Assembly: GCA_016192905.1 (NCBI GenBank)
Contig: JACPTG010000001.1
Span: 37,005 to 101,004, forward strand
Origin: Candidatus Woesearchaeota archaeon
GTDB lineage: Archaea; Nanobdellota; Nanobdellia; Woesearchaeales; UBA10216
Direction of reading: 5' to 3'
Length of the DNA stretch: 64,000 nt
The translations under genes were made by a program, and so were the position numbers. Shown here in pieces: positions 9,875-19,300 of the stretch (position 1 is the first letter of the stretch; the number at the start of each line of letters is the position of its first letter). Below the pieces are notes generated by a model. The model was not told where the DNA came from. It did no database searches and saw only the letters and a list, made by a program, of their open reading frames with translations.

Positions 9875-10035
9875 TTTGATAAATTATTAAAGTGTTTAAC
9901 TGCAAAGGTTTTCAATGCCATCACCCACACGGGATTTAGGCACCAGAAAAAAGGCTTTGAAAAAGTGAGGCTTTGATGGCAAGCTGGCTCGCGGACACAA
10001 AGCTTAAATATATGTATATTCATATGAATATGTAT

Positions 10036-10272
10036 ATGGCAAGGACAATAATGGTATCCAACAAGTGCTATGAGGAGCTCAAGAAGCGGAAAGGCGACAA
10101 CAAGAGCTTCAGCGACGTGATAATTGAAGGCCTGACCAAAGCACCGAAGACAGGAGAGGGCCTAAGGAAATTCCTTGGCGTCCTGAAGGACGACAAAGAG
10201 TATGATGAAATAATGGCGAAATCGAAAAAGATGTGGGCTGAATGGAAGGAAAAGGCCAAAGAGTATGCTTAG
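10036..10272 (+). CDS. VapB-like antitoxin
   Basis: MARTIMVSNKCYEELKKRKGDNKSFSDVIIEGL...; overlaps the downstream PIN gene. Confidence 0.8.
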   Translation: MARTIMVSNKCYEELKKRKGDNKSFSDVIIEGLTKAPKTGEGLRKFLGVLKDDKEYDEIMAKSKKMWAEWKEKAKEYA

Positions 10273-10628
10273 ACACAGATGCAGCAATCTGCATGATAAA
10301 AGAACTGCCTGGCGCTGAGAGACTCTTGGCTGCCATCGCTTACAAGGAAATATTCATGTCCTCGGTAACAGTATTTGAGCTTACGCTGAGAAAAAGCAAC
10401 CTGAAAATCGCTGAGGATTTCATATCAGGCACACAAGTTCTAAGTTTTAACGAGAGGGAAGCAAAAATAGCAAGCAGTCTGGAAAAGGGGCTTTCAGACA
10501 GAGGCCTGACGATTGGCTGGAAAGACCTTTTCATAGCAGCCACGGCAATGGCAAATGACTGCGAACTGGCGACGCTGAACAGAAAGGACTTTGAGAACAT
10601 TCCAGGGCTTAGGCTGGTTGAATTCTAG
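10242..10628 (+). CDS. VapC-like PIN-domain toxin
   Basis: VCLDTDAAICMIK...VTVFEL...GWKDLFIAATAMANDCELATLNRKDFENIPGL. Confidence 0.85.
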   Translation: MEGKGQRVCLDTDAAICMIKELPGAERLLAAIAYKEIFMSSVTVFELTLRKSNLKIAEDFISGTQVLSFNEREAKIASSLEKGLSDRGLTIGWKDLFIAATAMANDCELATLNRKDFENIPGLRLVEF

Positions 10629-10743
10629 ATGGGTTGAAGTATAGACAACTGCGCAGGATATGTGACTTATGTGCGCAGTTCTAATCTGGTAAACTGCGGG
10701 TCAAAGCGTCACATAATCCACGCAGTTTACCATATTAACAGAA

Positions 10744-11307
10744 TCAATTCTGCACAAACAAATTATGCTTCTCAGCGCCGTGGATTTCCTGGAGTATCCT
10801 CTTTGCGACGCAGTTGGCCGGGTCAGGGATGAGCTTAACCCGCGCCTTCAGGTCATCAAAGCCATCAAAGGGCTTGGCCTTCCTTTCATCAAGAACCTCC
10901 CACATGCGCTTCTTGCCTATGCCTGGAATAAGCTCAATTGAATGCATCCTTGTGCTCAAGGGCTGGGCTGTGTTGAAAAAGTCCACGAAGCGCTTTTCGC
11001 TCTTCCTGATTATGTCACGCACTGCAAATTCAAGCTCGGCCCTGGCAGTTGGGGTGAGCTTTGACGGCGCAAGCCTTCCGTTGATGTGGTGAATATGCTC
11101 CCGCTTGCCATCGCCAATGTACACCTCGGCCATGGGCTGAATCCTGACATCCTTCTTTGGAACAAGCTCAAGCAGGACAAAATGCTCTTTTCCAAGAGCC
11201 TGGACAATAGGCGTCTTCATGTGGCTTGGCCTGGTGTCCATTGGATAGCCATTGGGCAAAAAGTCCAGCACTACCGCTTCCTCCTCGTGAATCGTCCTGT
11301 CCATCAT
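10744..11307 (-). CDS. DUF655 family putative RNA-binding protein (HhH)
   Basis: IHEEEAVVLDFLPNGYPMD...IELIPGIGKKRMWEVLDERKAKPFDGFDDLKARV; adjacent to rpo4 and L21e. Confidence 0.88.
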   Translation of the reverse strand: MMDRTIHEEEAVVLDFLPNGYPMDTRPSHMKTPIVQALGKEHFVLLELVPKKDVRIQPMAEVYIGDGKREHIHHINGRLAPSKLTPTARAELEFAVRDIIRKSEKRFVDFFNTAQPLSTRMHSIELIPGIGKKRMWEVLDERKAKPFDGFDDLKARVKLIPDPANCVAKRILQEIHGAEKHNLFVQN

Positions 11308-11343
11308 GGCCGAGAAAATGGATGAGCTTATATAAAGGTTGCG

Positions 11344-11691
11344 TCACTTGCCAGTAACTTCCCTGACTGCGTCAACAATCTTCTTGACATTGTCATTGCT
11401 CACTGTTATGGTATAGCCCTGCAAAAGCAGCTTAAGGTCGTTCGCATCCACTGGAAGAATGTCTATTATCTTGCTGATGTGAATATCCTTAAGCCTCGGA
11501 ACATTCAGCTTTGCCAGCTTGTCTGCGAGCTCAGCAGCCTGCTTTGGAGCCAGTACCTCAAAAGAGGAAATGTATTCCTCAGTCCTGGTAACCCTGAAGC
11601 CTGGCTCAGGGTCCCGCTTCCTAATCCTTGCAACGCCCTCGCGAAGCTCAGACATCGTAATAGGCGTCTCAGAGATGACAGTGGGCTGCAT
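11344..11691 (-). CDS. rpo4: RNA polymerase subunit Rpo4 (RpoF)
   Basis: 115 aa; SISPILPVDANDLKLLLQ-type HRDC-like C-terminus (IIDILPVDANDLKLLLQGYTITVSNDNVKKIVDAVREV); between L21e and DUF655. Confidence 0.88.
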   Translation of the reverse strand: MQPTVISETPITMSELREGVARIRKRDPEPGFRVTRTEEYISSFEVLAPKQAAELADKLAKLNVPRLKDIHISKIIDILPVDANDLKLLLQGYTITVSNDNVKKIVDAVREVTGK

Positions 11692-11981
11692 TATAACCTC
11701 GCAAGATGAACCGGGTTCACTATAACAAGCTTTTCCTTCCCGCCGTCACTCACAGAAACCTCACAACACCTTCCGCGCTTTCCAACCACGAGCCCGGTCT
11801 TCCCCCTGAACCTCCTGAAAAACAGGCCATTGTGATAAGACGGCTCTGCAGAAAAAACAACCCTATCCCCTGCCTTAAGTGACTGGGTAAGAGCCCTCAA
11901 GGGATATTTTCCCCTGAGCGAAGCAGGCTTTGTCATCTGCTTCCTTGTCTTCCTGCGCAAAGAGCCAATACGCTTGGTCAT
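11691..11981 (-). CDS. rpl21e: Ribosomal protein L21e
   Basis: SLRRKTRKQMTKPASLRGKYPLRALTQSLKAGDRVVFSAEPSYHNGLFFRRFRGKTGLVVGKRGRCCEVSVSDGGKEKLVIVNPVHLARL. Confidence 0.95.
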   Translation of the reverse strand: MTKRIGSLRRKTRKQMTKPASLRGKYPLRALTQSLKAGDRVVFSAEPSYHNGLFFRRFRGKTGLVVGKRGRCCEVSVSDGGKEKLVIVNPVHLARL

Positions 11982-12131
11982 AAAGGAAGGGGCAAGCAGG
12001 CGCTTATTTAAAGGTATCGCAAACCGGCTCTGTCTAATTTGAGGGACTTTTAACCTTGTTCAGCTTGCTTGTCGCTTGCGGGACTTTAAGGCTATTTGAA
12101 AGCAAGGTTTCCCACCTGTTACCTTCAACCC

Positions 12132-12278
12132 CTATTCCGCATCTGTCAGCAGTGGTTTGATTGTGATTTCCAACTCTTGCCCAGTTTGCAAGTTCCATTT
12201 TTTTATGAGCTTGGCTGGTATAGTAACAACATAACTATTGCCTGTTTTCCATATTTTAGTGTCAATTTCTCGCTTCAC
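12132..12278 (-). CDS. AbrB/MazE-fold SpoVT-like orphan DNA-binding protein, 48 aa
   Basis: GTG start, VKREIDTKIWKTGNSYVVTIPAKLIKKWNLQTGQELEITIKPLLTDAE*. Confidence 0.65.
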   Translation of the reverse strand: MKREIDTKIWKTGNSYVVTIPAKLIKKWNLQTGQELEITIKPLLTDAE

Positions 12279-12420
12279 ATTTACATTGTAAATACATTTA
12301 ATATATAAATGTTGTCCTTAGTAACAATAGAAAAATATTTAAACTCGTAAAGCAAAATATTGCACAAGTAGACGAAATATTTATATAAAGATATTAGGCA
12401 GCGCCAAAGGGTGATGTAGA

Positions 12421-12663
12421 ATGACTATCATTGGACAAAAGATATTTAAGACTGTAAAGCGGATAGACAAGCTTCCATTAGAGGTAAGACTGGCTCTGGA
12501 AAAGAAAGGTATTTTTGATGGGCTGGTTATCTTTTCAGGAGTAGAAAATTCTCCAAGGGAGTTAACATTGGTTGAACAATCTTTTAAGTTACCCTCCCAA
12601 TTTTTAGATGAAGCTTTCCAAGAATCTTCTCAAGAACTTGCCTCTAAATTGACAAGAAGGTGA
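12421..12663 (+). CDS. Hypothetical protein, first gene of possible TA-like pair
   Basis: 80 aa; overlaps the next gene (GTGA). Confidence 0.5.
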   Translation: MTIIGQKIFKTVKRIDKLPLEVRLALEKKGIFDGLVIFSGVENSPRELTLVEQSFKLPSQFLDEAFQESSQELASKLTRR

Positions 12664-13118
12664 TTGGAACGAATTCCGATACGCTTTTTGTTTTTGATGA
12701 TTCAATCATAGGTGAACTTAAAAGAACACGGGATAATTTCAAACAAATAATTGATTATTTAACCTTTCAAAATAGTGTAGGAACTATAACTATTGGATGT
12801 TGGAAAAAAATTGAAGAGTCATCTTTACCGCCACAGGCAATAAATCTCCTTAGAGGACACTTAAGTGATATAAGGCATTTTAATGGAACAGGAGAAATAG
12901 TTGATGAAGTGATAAAATTGTGCAATTATGAATCCCAGCTTAAAGAGGTTATTCTTGTTAGTCAAAAAGAATATCCTCAAAATTGCTTCTCGGGAGCTTT
13001 AAAGCCAAAATCTTTTTTGGAACTTGCAGGAGATATACAGCGAGATAAAGAATTTTTCTTTTGGCGTTCTCTTGAACTTTGGAAAATACAGAAATTTAAA
13101 GGCAAAAATTCTGAATAA
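12660..13118 (+). CDS. Hypothetical protein, second gene of possible TA-like pair
   Basis: 152 aa; TLFVFDDSIIGELKR...EVILVSQKEYPQN; AT-rich relative to flanks. Confidence 0.5.
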   Translation: MIGTNSDTLFVFDDSIIGELKRTRDNFKQIIDYLTFQNSVGTITIGCWKKIEESSLPPQAINLLRGHLSDIRHFNGTGEIVDEVIKLCNYESQLKEVILVSQKEYPQNCFSGALKPKSFLELAGDIQRDKEFFFWRSLELWKIQKFKGKNSE

Positions 13119-13244
13119 TTCTTTTTCAAACTTAAGTCCCGCTTACGACACTAATCCTTGCGTCCCGAATCTGCGACAAAGCCTCGCAAGCCAATGGTTG
13201 GTTGTTAAAATCAAGCTTCGCACTTAAAAGGAACGTTACCTTAT

Positions 13245-13360
13245 AGCAGGCTGTGGCTGCCTTGGTTTCACCAGCCCTTTCGGGGGATTCGCCAATGTGT
13301 ACGGCTTGGAGTTCACTGGTTTGCAATGTTTACGGAATTGAAGGAGTCAGCCGGATTACA
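13245..13360 (-). repeat. Dispersed structured intergenic element, copy F
   Basis: Reverse complement reads CCGGCTGACTCCTTC...CCAGTGAACTCCAAGCCGTACACATTGG...CCCGAAAGGGCTGGTGAAACCAAGGCAGCCACAGCCTGCTA. Confidence 0.8.
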
Positions 13361-13368
13361 TAGCTGAA

Positions 13369-13458
13369 CTATCTTCCTGTCCTTCTTCGCCTGCGCGCCT
13401 TTTTCGGGGATCTCTTTGGTTTCTTAGCCGGCTTCCTGGCGGGCCTTAGCAAGGATTG
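13369..13458 (-). pseudogene. 3'-end remnant of a gene related to the DUF5752-like gene at 14198
   Basis: Open tail ...LLRPARKPAKKPKRSPKKARRRRRTGR* ends with the same 22 nt (CTATCTTCCTGTCCTTCTTCGC) as the end of 14198..14602; no start codon or N-terminal part present. Confidence 0.55.
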
Positions 13459-13471
13459 AAGGTGCAACAGG

Positions 13472-13912
13472 CTAAGGCTTCCTGAAAGGGTTTATTGCCC
13501 TGATACCCTCTATCCTGCTGAAGGCTGCATCCTCAGTGTAGATTACGGTAAGCCCGTTTTCAAGAACAGTTGAAGCAAGCAGAGCATCCCAAAAATGCAC
13601 TTTGTGCTTTTCTGAAATTTCCAATGCCCTGAAGATGGTGGTGCTGCCGTAGGCTAGTATTTGGATTGCATTTGAAGCCAGCAACTCCTCGACTGTTTCC
13701 CGCACCTGTCGATATTCCAGCCCGAACTTGTTAAGGGCAACATCAGAAAATTCTCCAACATTCTGCAGTGAAACCGCCAGGCTTGTTTTTCCGGAGAAGC
13801 AATCAGCCATCAATCTGACAGCTTCCTGCCTTTTTTGAGAATCCTCAGCATACGCATAAACAAGCACATTAGTGTCAATAAGTGCTGGACTGCTTTCCAA
13901 GCCGTGCCTCAT
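13472..13912 (-). CDS. VapC-like PIN-domain toxin
   Basis: SPALIDTNVLVYAYAEDSQKR...SLQNVGEFSDVALNKF...VHFWDALLASTVLENGLTVIYTEDAAFSRIEGIRAINPF. Confidence 0.85.
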   Translation of the reverse strand: MRHGLESSPALIDTNVLVYAYAEDSQKRQEAVRLMADCFSGKTSLAVSLQNVGEFSDVALNKFGLEYRQVRETVEELLASNAIQILAYGSTTIFRALEISEKHKVHFWDALLASTVLENGLTVIYTEDAAFSRIEGIRAINPFRKP

Positions 13913-14144
13913 ATGCCTCTTCACGCCTGAACCTATAATCCCTGCCAACAGAGTACATCCCTGTTTCGAGCCTTGCCAACGCCCTCTTCTTAAGCTCATC
14001 AGCCCTTTTTTCGCTAATCCACTGTTCAACTGCTTCCTCAATAGCCCTGCCAAGCTTTCCCTTGCCCTCCCCAAGCCTTTCCTTTACCGCCAGACGAAAC
14101 TTCCTTTCAGTTTCATCCTTTAAACTGATGGTTACAGTTCCCAT
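13875..14144 (-). CDS. VapB-like antitoxin
   Basis: MGTVTISLKDETERKFRLAVKERLGEGKGKLGRAIEEAVEQWISEKR...; overlaps the PIN gene. Confidence 0.75.
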   Translation of the reverse strand: MGTVTISLKDETERKFRLAVKERLGEGKGKLGRAIEEAVEQWISEKRADELKKRALARLETGMYSVGRDYRFRREEAYEARLGKQSSTY

Positions 14145-14197
14145 GGATACATTTAGACTAAGGGTTTATTTAAATGTTTCGTTGCTCAAATAAACGC

Positions 14198-14602
14198 CTA
14201 TCTTCCTGTCCTTCTTCGCGCCTTTTTAAGCGCGCGCCTCCTGGCCGGGGCCTTCTTCGCCGGCGCTTTCCTCACAGGGATTTTCTTAAGCGGCTTCTTC
14301 ACTGCCTTCCTCAGCTCCTCAACCCGCTCGGTTATTTTTCGAACCAAAGTATCACGCGTCTTAATCCTTGAAATCTCCCTGGCAAGCTCCCTGTCATTAA
14401 TGATCTCCCTAATCCAGTTCTCAAAATCATTCTTGTCCCTGTTGACATGGTAACGGAAAACCTCATCGGTAACCCTTCCAAGAGCCCTTGAAAGCTCATC
14501 AAGGCTCTTCAGCTGCTCATTGGTGCACAGCCAGAAGCTGACATTCAGCGGAACCCTTGCGAGAATACGCCTAGCTTCAGTGGCCATAAGGCTCCTTTTC
14601 AT
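14198..14602 (-). CDS. DUF5752-like protein with basic C-terminal tail
   Basis: NVSFWLCTNEQLKSLDELSRALGRVTDEVFRYHVNRDKNDFENWIREIINDRELA... then Lys/Arg/Ala/Pro-rich tail. Confidence 0.7.
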   Translation of the reverse strand: MKRSLMATEARRILARVPLNVSFWLCTNEQLKSLDELSRALGRVTDEVFRYHVNRDKNDFENWIREIINDRELAREISRIKTRDTLVRKITERVEELRKAVKKPLKKIPVRKAPAKKAPARRRALKKARRRTGR

Positions 14603-14708
14603 CTTGACACCCCTTCCAGGAGGAAAAGGCCCGGAACGTATATATATTTTTCTTTCCCACTTTTAGGTGGCAGCGCATGTTTTTATAGAAGCTGAGTGAA
14701 AAACAGGC

Positions 14709-14837
14709 ATGGGCTTCAAGGAATTCTTTTTTGTTGACGCAAAGGATATATGGAACTGGATACTCCTGGCAATAGCACTGCCGCTCCTGTACTGGGGGGT
14801 TACCAGCATTATAAGAGCACTGTCTGTCCAGGGCTGA
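14709..14837 (+). CDS. Small single-TM protein, 42 aa
   Basis: MGFKEFFFVDAKDIWNWILLAIALPLLYWGVTSIIRALSVQG*. Confidence 0.5.
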   Translation: MGFKEFFFVDAKDIWNWILLAIALPLLYWGVTSIIRALSVQG

Positions 14838-14902
14838 GTATAAAGCATATATTAAATATATGGCAACTTTTATAAAGTCCTCACTAAACAGCATAATTGC
14901 CA

Positions 14903-15046
14903 ATGTTCAACGAGTACAATGAAATCGGATACTTGGAGCCACGATGCCCTACTTGCAAGACTGTCCTGGAGTATGGAACAAACACAGAGTTCAGCGATGA
15001 GCATGAGGCCCATGTATGCCTCGGATGCAACGAAGTTCTGAAGTAG
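14903..15046 (+). CDS. Small zinc-ribbon protein, 47 aa
   Basis: MFNEYNEIGYLEPRCPTCKTVLEYGTNTEFSDEHEAHVCLGCNEVLK*. Confidence 0.65.
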   Translation: MFNEYNEIGYLEPRCPTCKTVLEYGTNTEFSDEHEAHVCLGCNEVLK

Positions 15047-15218
15047 ATTTTAGTTACTTTTCAGGGGTTAATATAGGAAGATTTAAATAGTGGGTGCCAA
15101 TCCGGATTAGCATGGCGACAGAAGCTCAACCGGGAAAAGAAAGGTATTGCCAGGAGGCTTATCAAAACCGGGCATATTTAAAGAAATCCGGGCAGGGCCG
15201 GTAAATGGTGGCTGGAGC

Positions 15219-15569
15219 ATGGGCGTATTCTTAACTGGAGAGCAAAGGGAAATCGGGCTGGCGCTTGAGTATCTTAGAAGAGTTAACCATCTTTCCGGGC
15301 TGGAAGCAACCTGCGGTGAACAGATAAGCTGGATAAGGGGTACTCAATTCCAGACATATCTGGATTTGAAGCATGTTTATGCAGCAATGGGCTATCGTTA
15401 CACTCAGCCGCTATGCGAAGTGCTGATGACAGACACCACTACAAGGGGGGCGGAATTAAGAAGGCTTCAGGCAATGTTACAGAAACCTCAGCAAGAAACA
15501 GCGTCAGGCCAGCCCCAGCGAATCGGCATAAGTTTTGGAGAGGCGCCATATCCCCTGAAATATGTGTAG
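15219..15569 (+). CDS. Hypothetical protein
   Basis: MGVFLTGEQREIGLALEYLRRVNHLSGLEATCGEQ...; ORF-track start at 15147 is an alternative. Confidence 0.5.
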   Translation: MGVFLTGEQREIGLALEYLRRVNHLSGLEATCGEQISWIRGTQFQTYLDLKHVYAAMGYRYTQPLCEVLMTDTTTRGAELRRLQAMLQKPQQETASGQPQRIGISFGEAPYPLKYV

Positions 15570-15585
15570 TTCATAAGTCCATTTA

Positions 15586-15705
15586 ATGGTTCTGAACTTT
15601 TTCAACGGCGGGCTCTATTGGAGTATTCTAATGGCAAGCCTCCTCCTCATCCAAAAGATAGCTGATGTGGAGGAGCACAAGCCGGCCAGTGATGAAATCA
15701 AATAA
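15586..15705 (+). CDS. Small membrane protein, 39 aa
   Basis: MVLNFFNGGLYWSILMASLLLIQKIADVEEHKPASDEIK*. Confidence 0.35.
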   Translation: MVLNFFNGGLYWSILMASLLLIQKIADVEEHKPASDEIK

Positions 15706-15767
15706 AGCAAAAGTATAAATATGAGTTATCCTAAAAGTATAACTTAAGATTATAGGAGGCTCGTGTT

Positions 15768-15992
15768 ATGGCTGATGCTGTTGTAAGGAAATGGGGGAAC
15801 TCACTGGGTATTGTGCTGCCCAGAGACCTGATTGAGGGTAGGAACATAAAGGAAGGCGACGTGGTATTCCTGCCTGATGTGATAAAGGTATCTGACTTTT
15901 CTGACATTTTCGGCAAGGTAAAAACAGGCGTGAGCGGCCAGAAATTCAAGGATGAAGCGAGGCGAGGATGGAAGGAAAAGCGTTTTTCCTAG
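15768..15992 (+). CDS. AbrB-type antitoxin
   Basis: MADAVVRKWGNSLGIVLPRDLIEGRNIKEGDVVFLPDV. Confidence 0.85.
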   Translation: MADAVVRKWGNSLGIVLPRDLIEGRNIKEGDVVFLPDVIKVSDFSDIFGKVKTGVSGQKFKDEARRGWKEKRFS

Positions 15993-16351
15993 ACAGCTAT
16001 GCAATATATGAGATTACAGCCGGAAACCCAAACTACAGGAAATACGCCCAGGGCATAAGGGCCATCACGACAAGGCTGAACCTTATGGAAATCTATTACG
16101 CCCATCTAAGGAAAGGCGCCAGGTATGCTGACGATGCCTATGAAAGGTTCCTTGGGATTTGCAGCGATTTCAGCGACACGGAAATAAAGGAGGCAATGAA
16201 AATCAAAGCGAAACTAAAATCAGAGAATTCAAAGAGCAACATATCCTGCATTGATGCGCTGGGGTATACAATAGCACTTAACAGGAAGCTCCTTTTTCTG
16301 ACAGGAGACAGGGAATTCAGGGGAATGGTTAATGTAGAGTTTGTGGAGTAA
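15968..16351 (+). CDS. VapC-like PIN-domain toxin
   Basis: AFFLDSYAIYEITAGNPNYRKY...NLMEIYYAHLR...ISCIDALGYTIALNRKLLFLTGDREFRGMVNVEFVE. Confidence 0.85.
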   Translation: MEGKAFFLDSYAIYEITAGNPNYRKYAQGIRAITTRLNLMEIYYAHLRKGARYADDAYERFLGICSDFSDTEIKEAMKIKAKLKSENSKSNISCIDALGYTIALNRKLLFLTGDREFRGMVNVEFVE

Positions 16352-16389
16352 ACAAACTTTTTAAACAGCGGCGGTTCTTCGCACCTGGG

Positions 16390-19300
16390 ATGGCTGCTGA
16401 ACAGTACGACGCAAAGGCAATTGAGCCTGAGATGCTTGAGTTCTGGGAGAGGCACAGGAGCTACAAAAAGGCAGCTGACAGGAATAAGGGCAAGCGGGCT
16501 TTTTACTTCATAGACGGGCCGCCGTACACCAGCGGCTCCATACACATAGGGCATGCATGGAACAAGGCGCTGAAGGACTGCATACTCAGATACAAGCGAA
16601 TGAAGGGCTTTGACGCCTGGAGCCAGCCGGGATTTGACATGCACGGCCTTCCAATAGAAGTGGCTGTTGAGAAGAAGCTGGGCATAAAGGACAAGAAAGA
16701 GATAACCGAGAAGCTGGGCATAAAGAACTTCATAGATGAGTGCGAGAAATTCTCCATGGAGCAGATGCAGCCCATGATAATAGATTTCAAAAGGATGGGC
16801 GTCTGGATGGACTGGGACAACCCCTACATGAGCATAAGGAACGAGTACATAGAAGGGGCATGGTGGGCTCTTTCCCAGGCAAACAAGAATGGATACCTGT
16901 ACGAAGGCAAAAAGAGCATGACGTGGTGCCCGAGGTGCGCAACAGCCCTGGCCAAGCATGAGCTTAACTACAAAAACCTTACAGACAAGTCAGTGTACGT
17001 CAAGCTTCCCTTGAAGGAGCCGGACAAGACCTTCCTGATAATATGGACAACCACGCCCTGGACCCTGCCTTTCAACCTCGCGGTGATGGCGCACCCGGAA
17101 CTGGACTATGTGGTGGCAAAGGTAAAGGAGCTGGGCGAGGACTGGATACTGGCAAAGGGCCTTGCAAAGCAGCTCATGGAGCTGTGCGGCTACACCTACG
17201 AGATAGTTGAGGAGTTCAAAGGCTCATACTTGGAAGGGGCAAAATACATGCCGCCATTCATCAGCGAAATGCCCTATTACTCCAGCGTGGACAGCCCGGC
17301 CGCAAATTCTGTCGTGATGAGCAGCGAATATGTGGATTTGAGCGCAGGCACAGGGCTTGTGCACACAGCCCCTGGCTGCGGGCCTGAGGACTTTGAAATC
17401 GGGAGGAGAAACGGGCTGCCTGCTGTTAATACGCTGGATGAGCATGGAAAATTCCAGGATGCAGGGCCGTTTGAAGGCCTGTACGCCAGGAAGGATGATG
17501 ACAGGATAATTGCCAGCCTCCAGGAAAAAGGGAAGCTCGTAACCACAGCATCGGTAACTCACGAGTACGCATGCTGCTGGCGATGCGAAACGCCGGTCAT
17601 ATACAGGGCAACCATGCAGTGGTTCCTCGCTGTTGAGAAGCTCAAGGAAAAAATGCTCCAGGAGAATGAAAGGGTAAGGTGGGTCCCTGACTGGGCAGGC
17701 AACAGGTGGTTTGAAAGCTGGCTGCAGAACCTCCAGGACTGGTGCATCTCCAGGCAAAGGTTCTGGGGAATACCCCTGCCCATCTGGAAATGCGCTGGCT
17801 GCGCTGAAACAAGAATAGTTGCCAGCCGGAAGGAGCTTCCCATGGAGATAGAAAACCTGCACAGGCCATGGATAGACGAGGTAACCTTCAAATGCAAATG
17901 CGGCGGGGAGATGAAAAGGGTTCAGGACGTGCTGGATGTCTGGCTTGATTCTGGCGCAGCGTCATGGGCGCCATTGAATTACCCGGAAAAGAGGCAACTG
18001 TTTGACAAGCTGTGGCCAGCGGACTTCATACTTGAGGGAAAAGACCAGATAAGGGGCTGGTTCAACAGCATGATATGCCTCTCCATGGTAAGCCACAGGA
18101 AAAACTGCTACAAGGCAGTGTACATGCACGGCTTTGTAAATGACGCGCTGGGCAGGAAAATGTCCAAGTCGCTGAAAAACACGATATCACCCTATGAAGT
18201 CATTGACAGCTACGGCGCAGACACGCTAAGGTACTACAGCATCGGGGGGGCGAAGCCTGGCTTTGACCTCAACTACAATTTTGAGGACATGAAGCTGAAA
18301 AACAAGAACCTGGGCGTATACTGGAACATACACCGCTTCCTGATTGAGCTCTCTGAAACAGCTGACATTGAAGGAGACAAGGAGCTGGCGGTTGAAGAAA
18401 GATACATGCTGTCAAAACTCCACAGCACAATAAAGAAGGCGAGCAGCCTGTTTGAGGAATACAACATAAATGAAACGCCCTGGGCTGTCGAAGAACTCCT
18501 TCTTGAGCTCAGCAGGACATACATACAGCTTACAAGGGAAAAATCAGTTGGAAGTGACGTTGAAAGGAACACTGTCCTGCACACAGCCTTCACAGTCTTC
18601 CTCGAAGGCCTCAAGATGCTGGCACCAATTGCGCCTTTCATCGCAGAAAAAATGTACCAGAACCTAAGGAAGCCATTCAGCCTGCCTGAGGAAAGCATAC
18701 ACCTGTATGAATGGCCGGGCCACGACCAGGAGTTGATAGATGAAGAACTGGAGCAGGAATTTGCTGCGGCAAAGAGCGCGCTGCAGGCACTCCTGGCTGC
18801 GCGGGAGAAGGCAAAGCTTGGAATCAGGTGGCCGCTTGCAGAGGCAACGCTTGTCACGGGCAAGATAAGGAACCAGGAAATACTTGAGGCAATAAAAAGG
18901 CAGGCAAACATAAAGCAGATAAAAACCGAGCCAACCTTCAGCAAGGCCAAGCCAACAGTGCAGGCAGACTATGAGAAACTGGTGCCCCACTTCGGGCAGA
19001 AATCAACCAGGATAATAGCAGCGCTTGCGATGACAGCGCCGGACACAGTGCTAAGGTACTTAGAAAGGGACGGACAATTCGTTCTGAACTTGGATGATGA
19101 CAAGATAACCCTAACGCAGGAGCACCTGACCGTGGGAAAGCAGGCGCCATACGGATACGAGTTTGTGCCTTTCGACTCAGGCGAAGCATACCTGAACATA
19201 GTAACCACTCCTGAGCTTGAGGCAGAGGGATACGCAAGGGAGCTAATGCGAAGGATACAGAACATGAGAAAGCAGGCAGGGCTGAAAAGAAGCCAGCAGA

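Noticed and set aside
16138-16959. 273 aa minus-strand ORF
   Set aside because: Antisense to vapC and the 5' end of ileS; no recognisable domain. Similar antisense ORFs within ileS (17224, 18273, 18969) rejected too.
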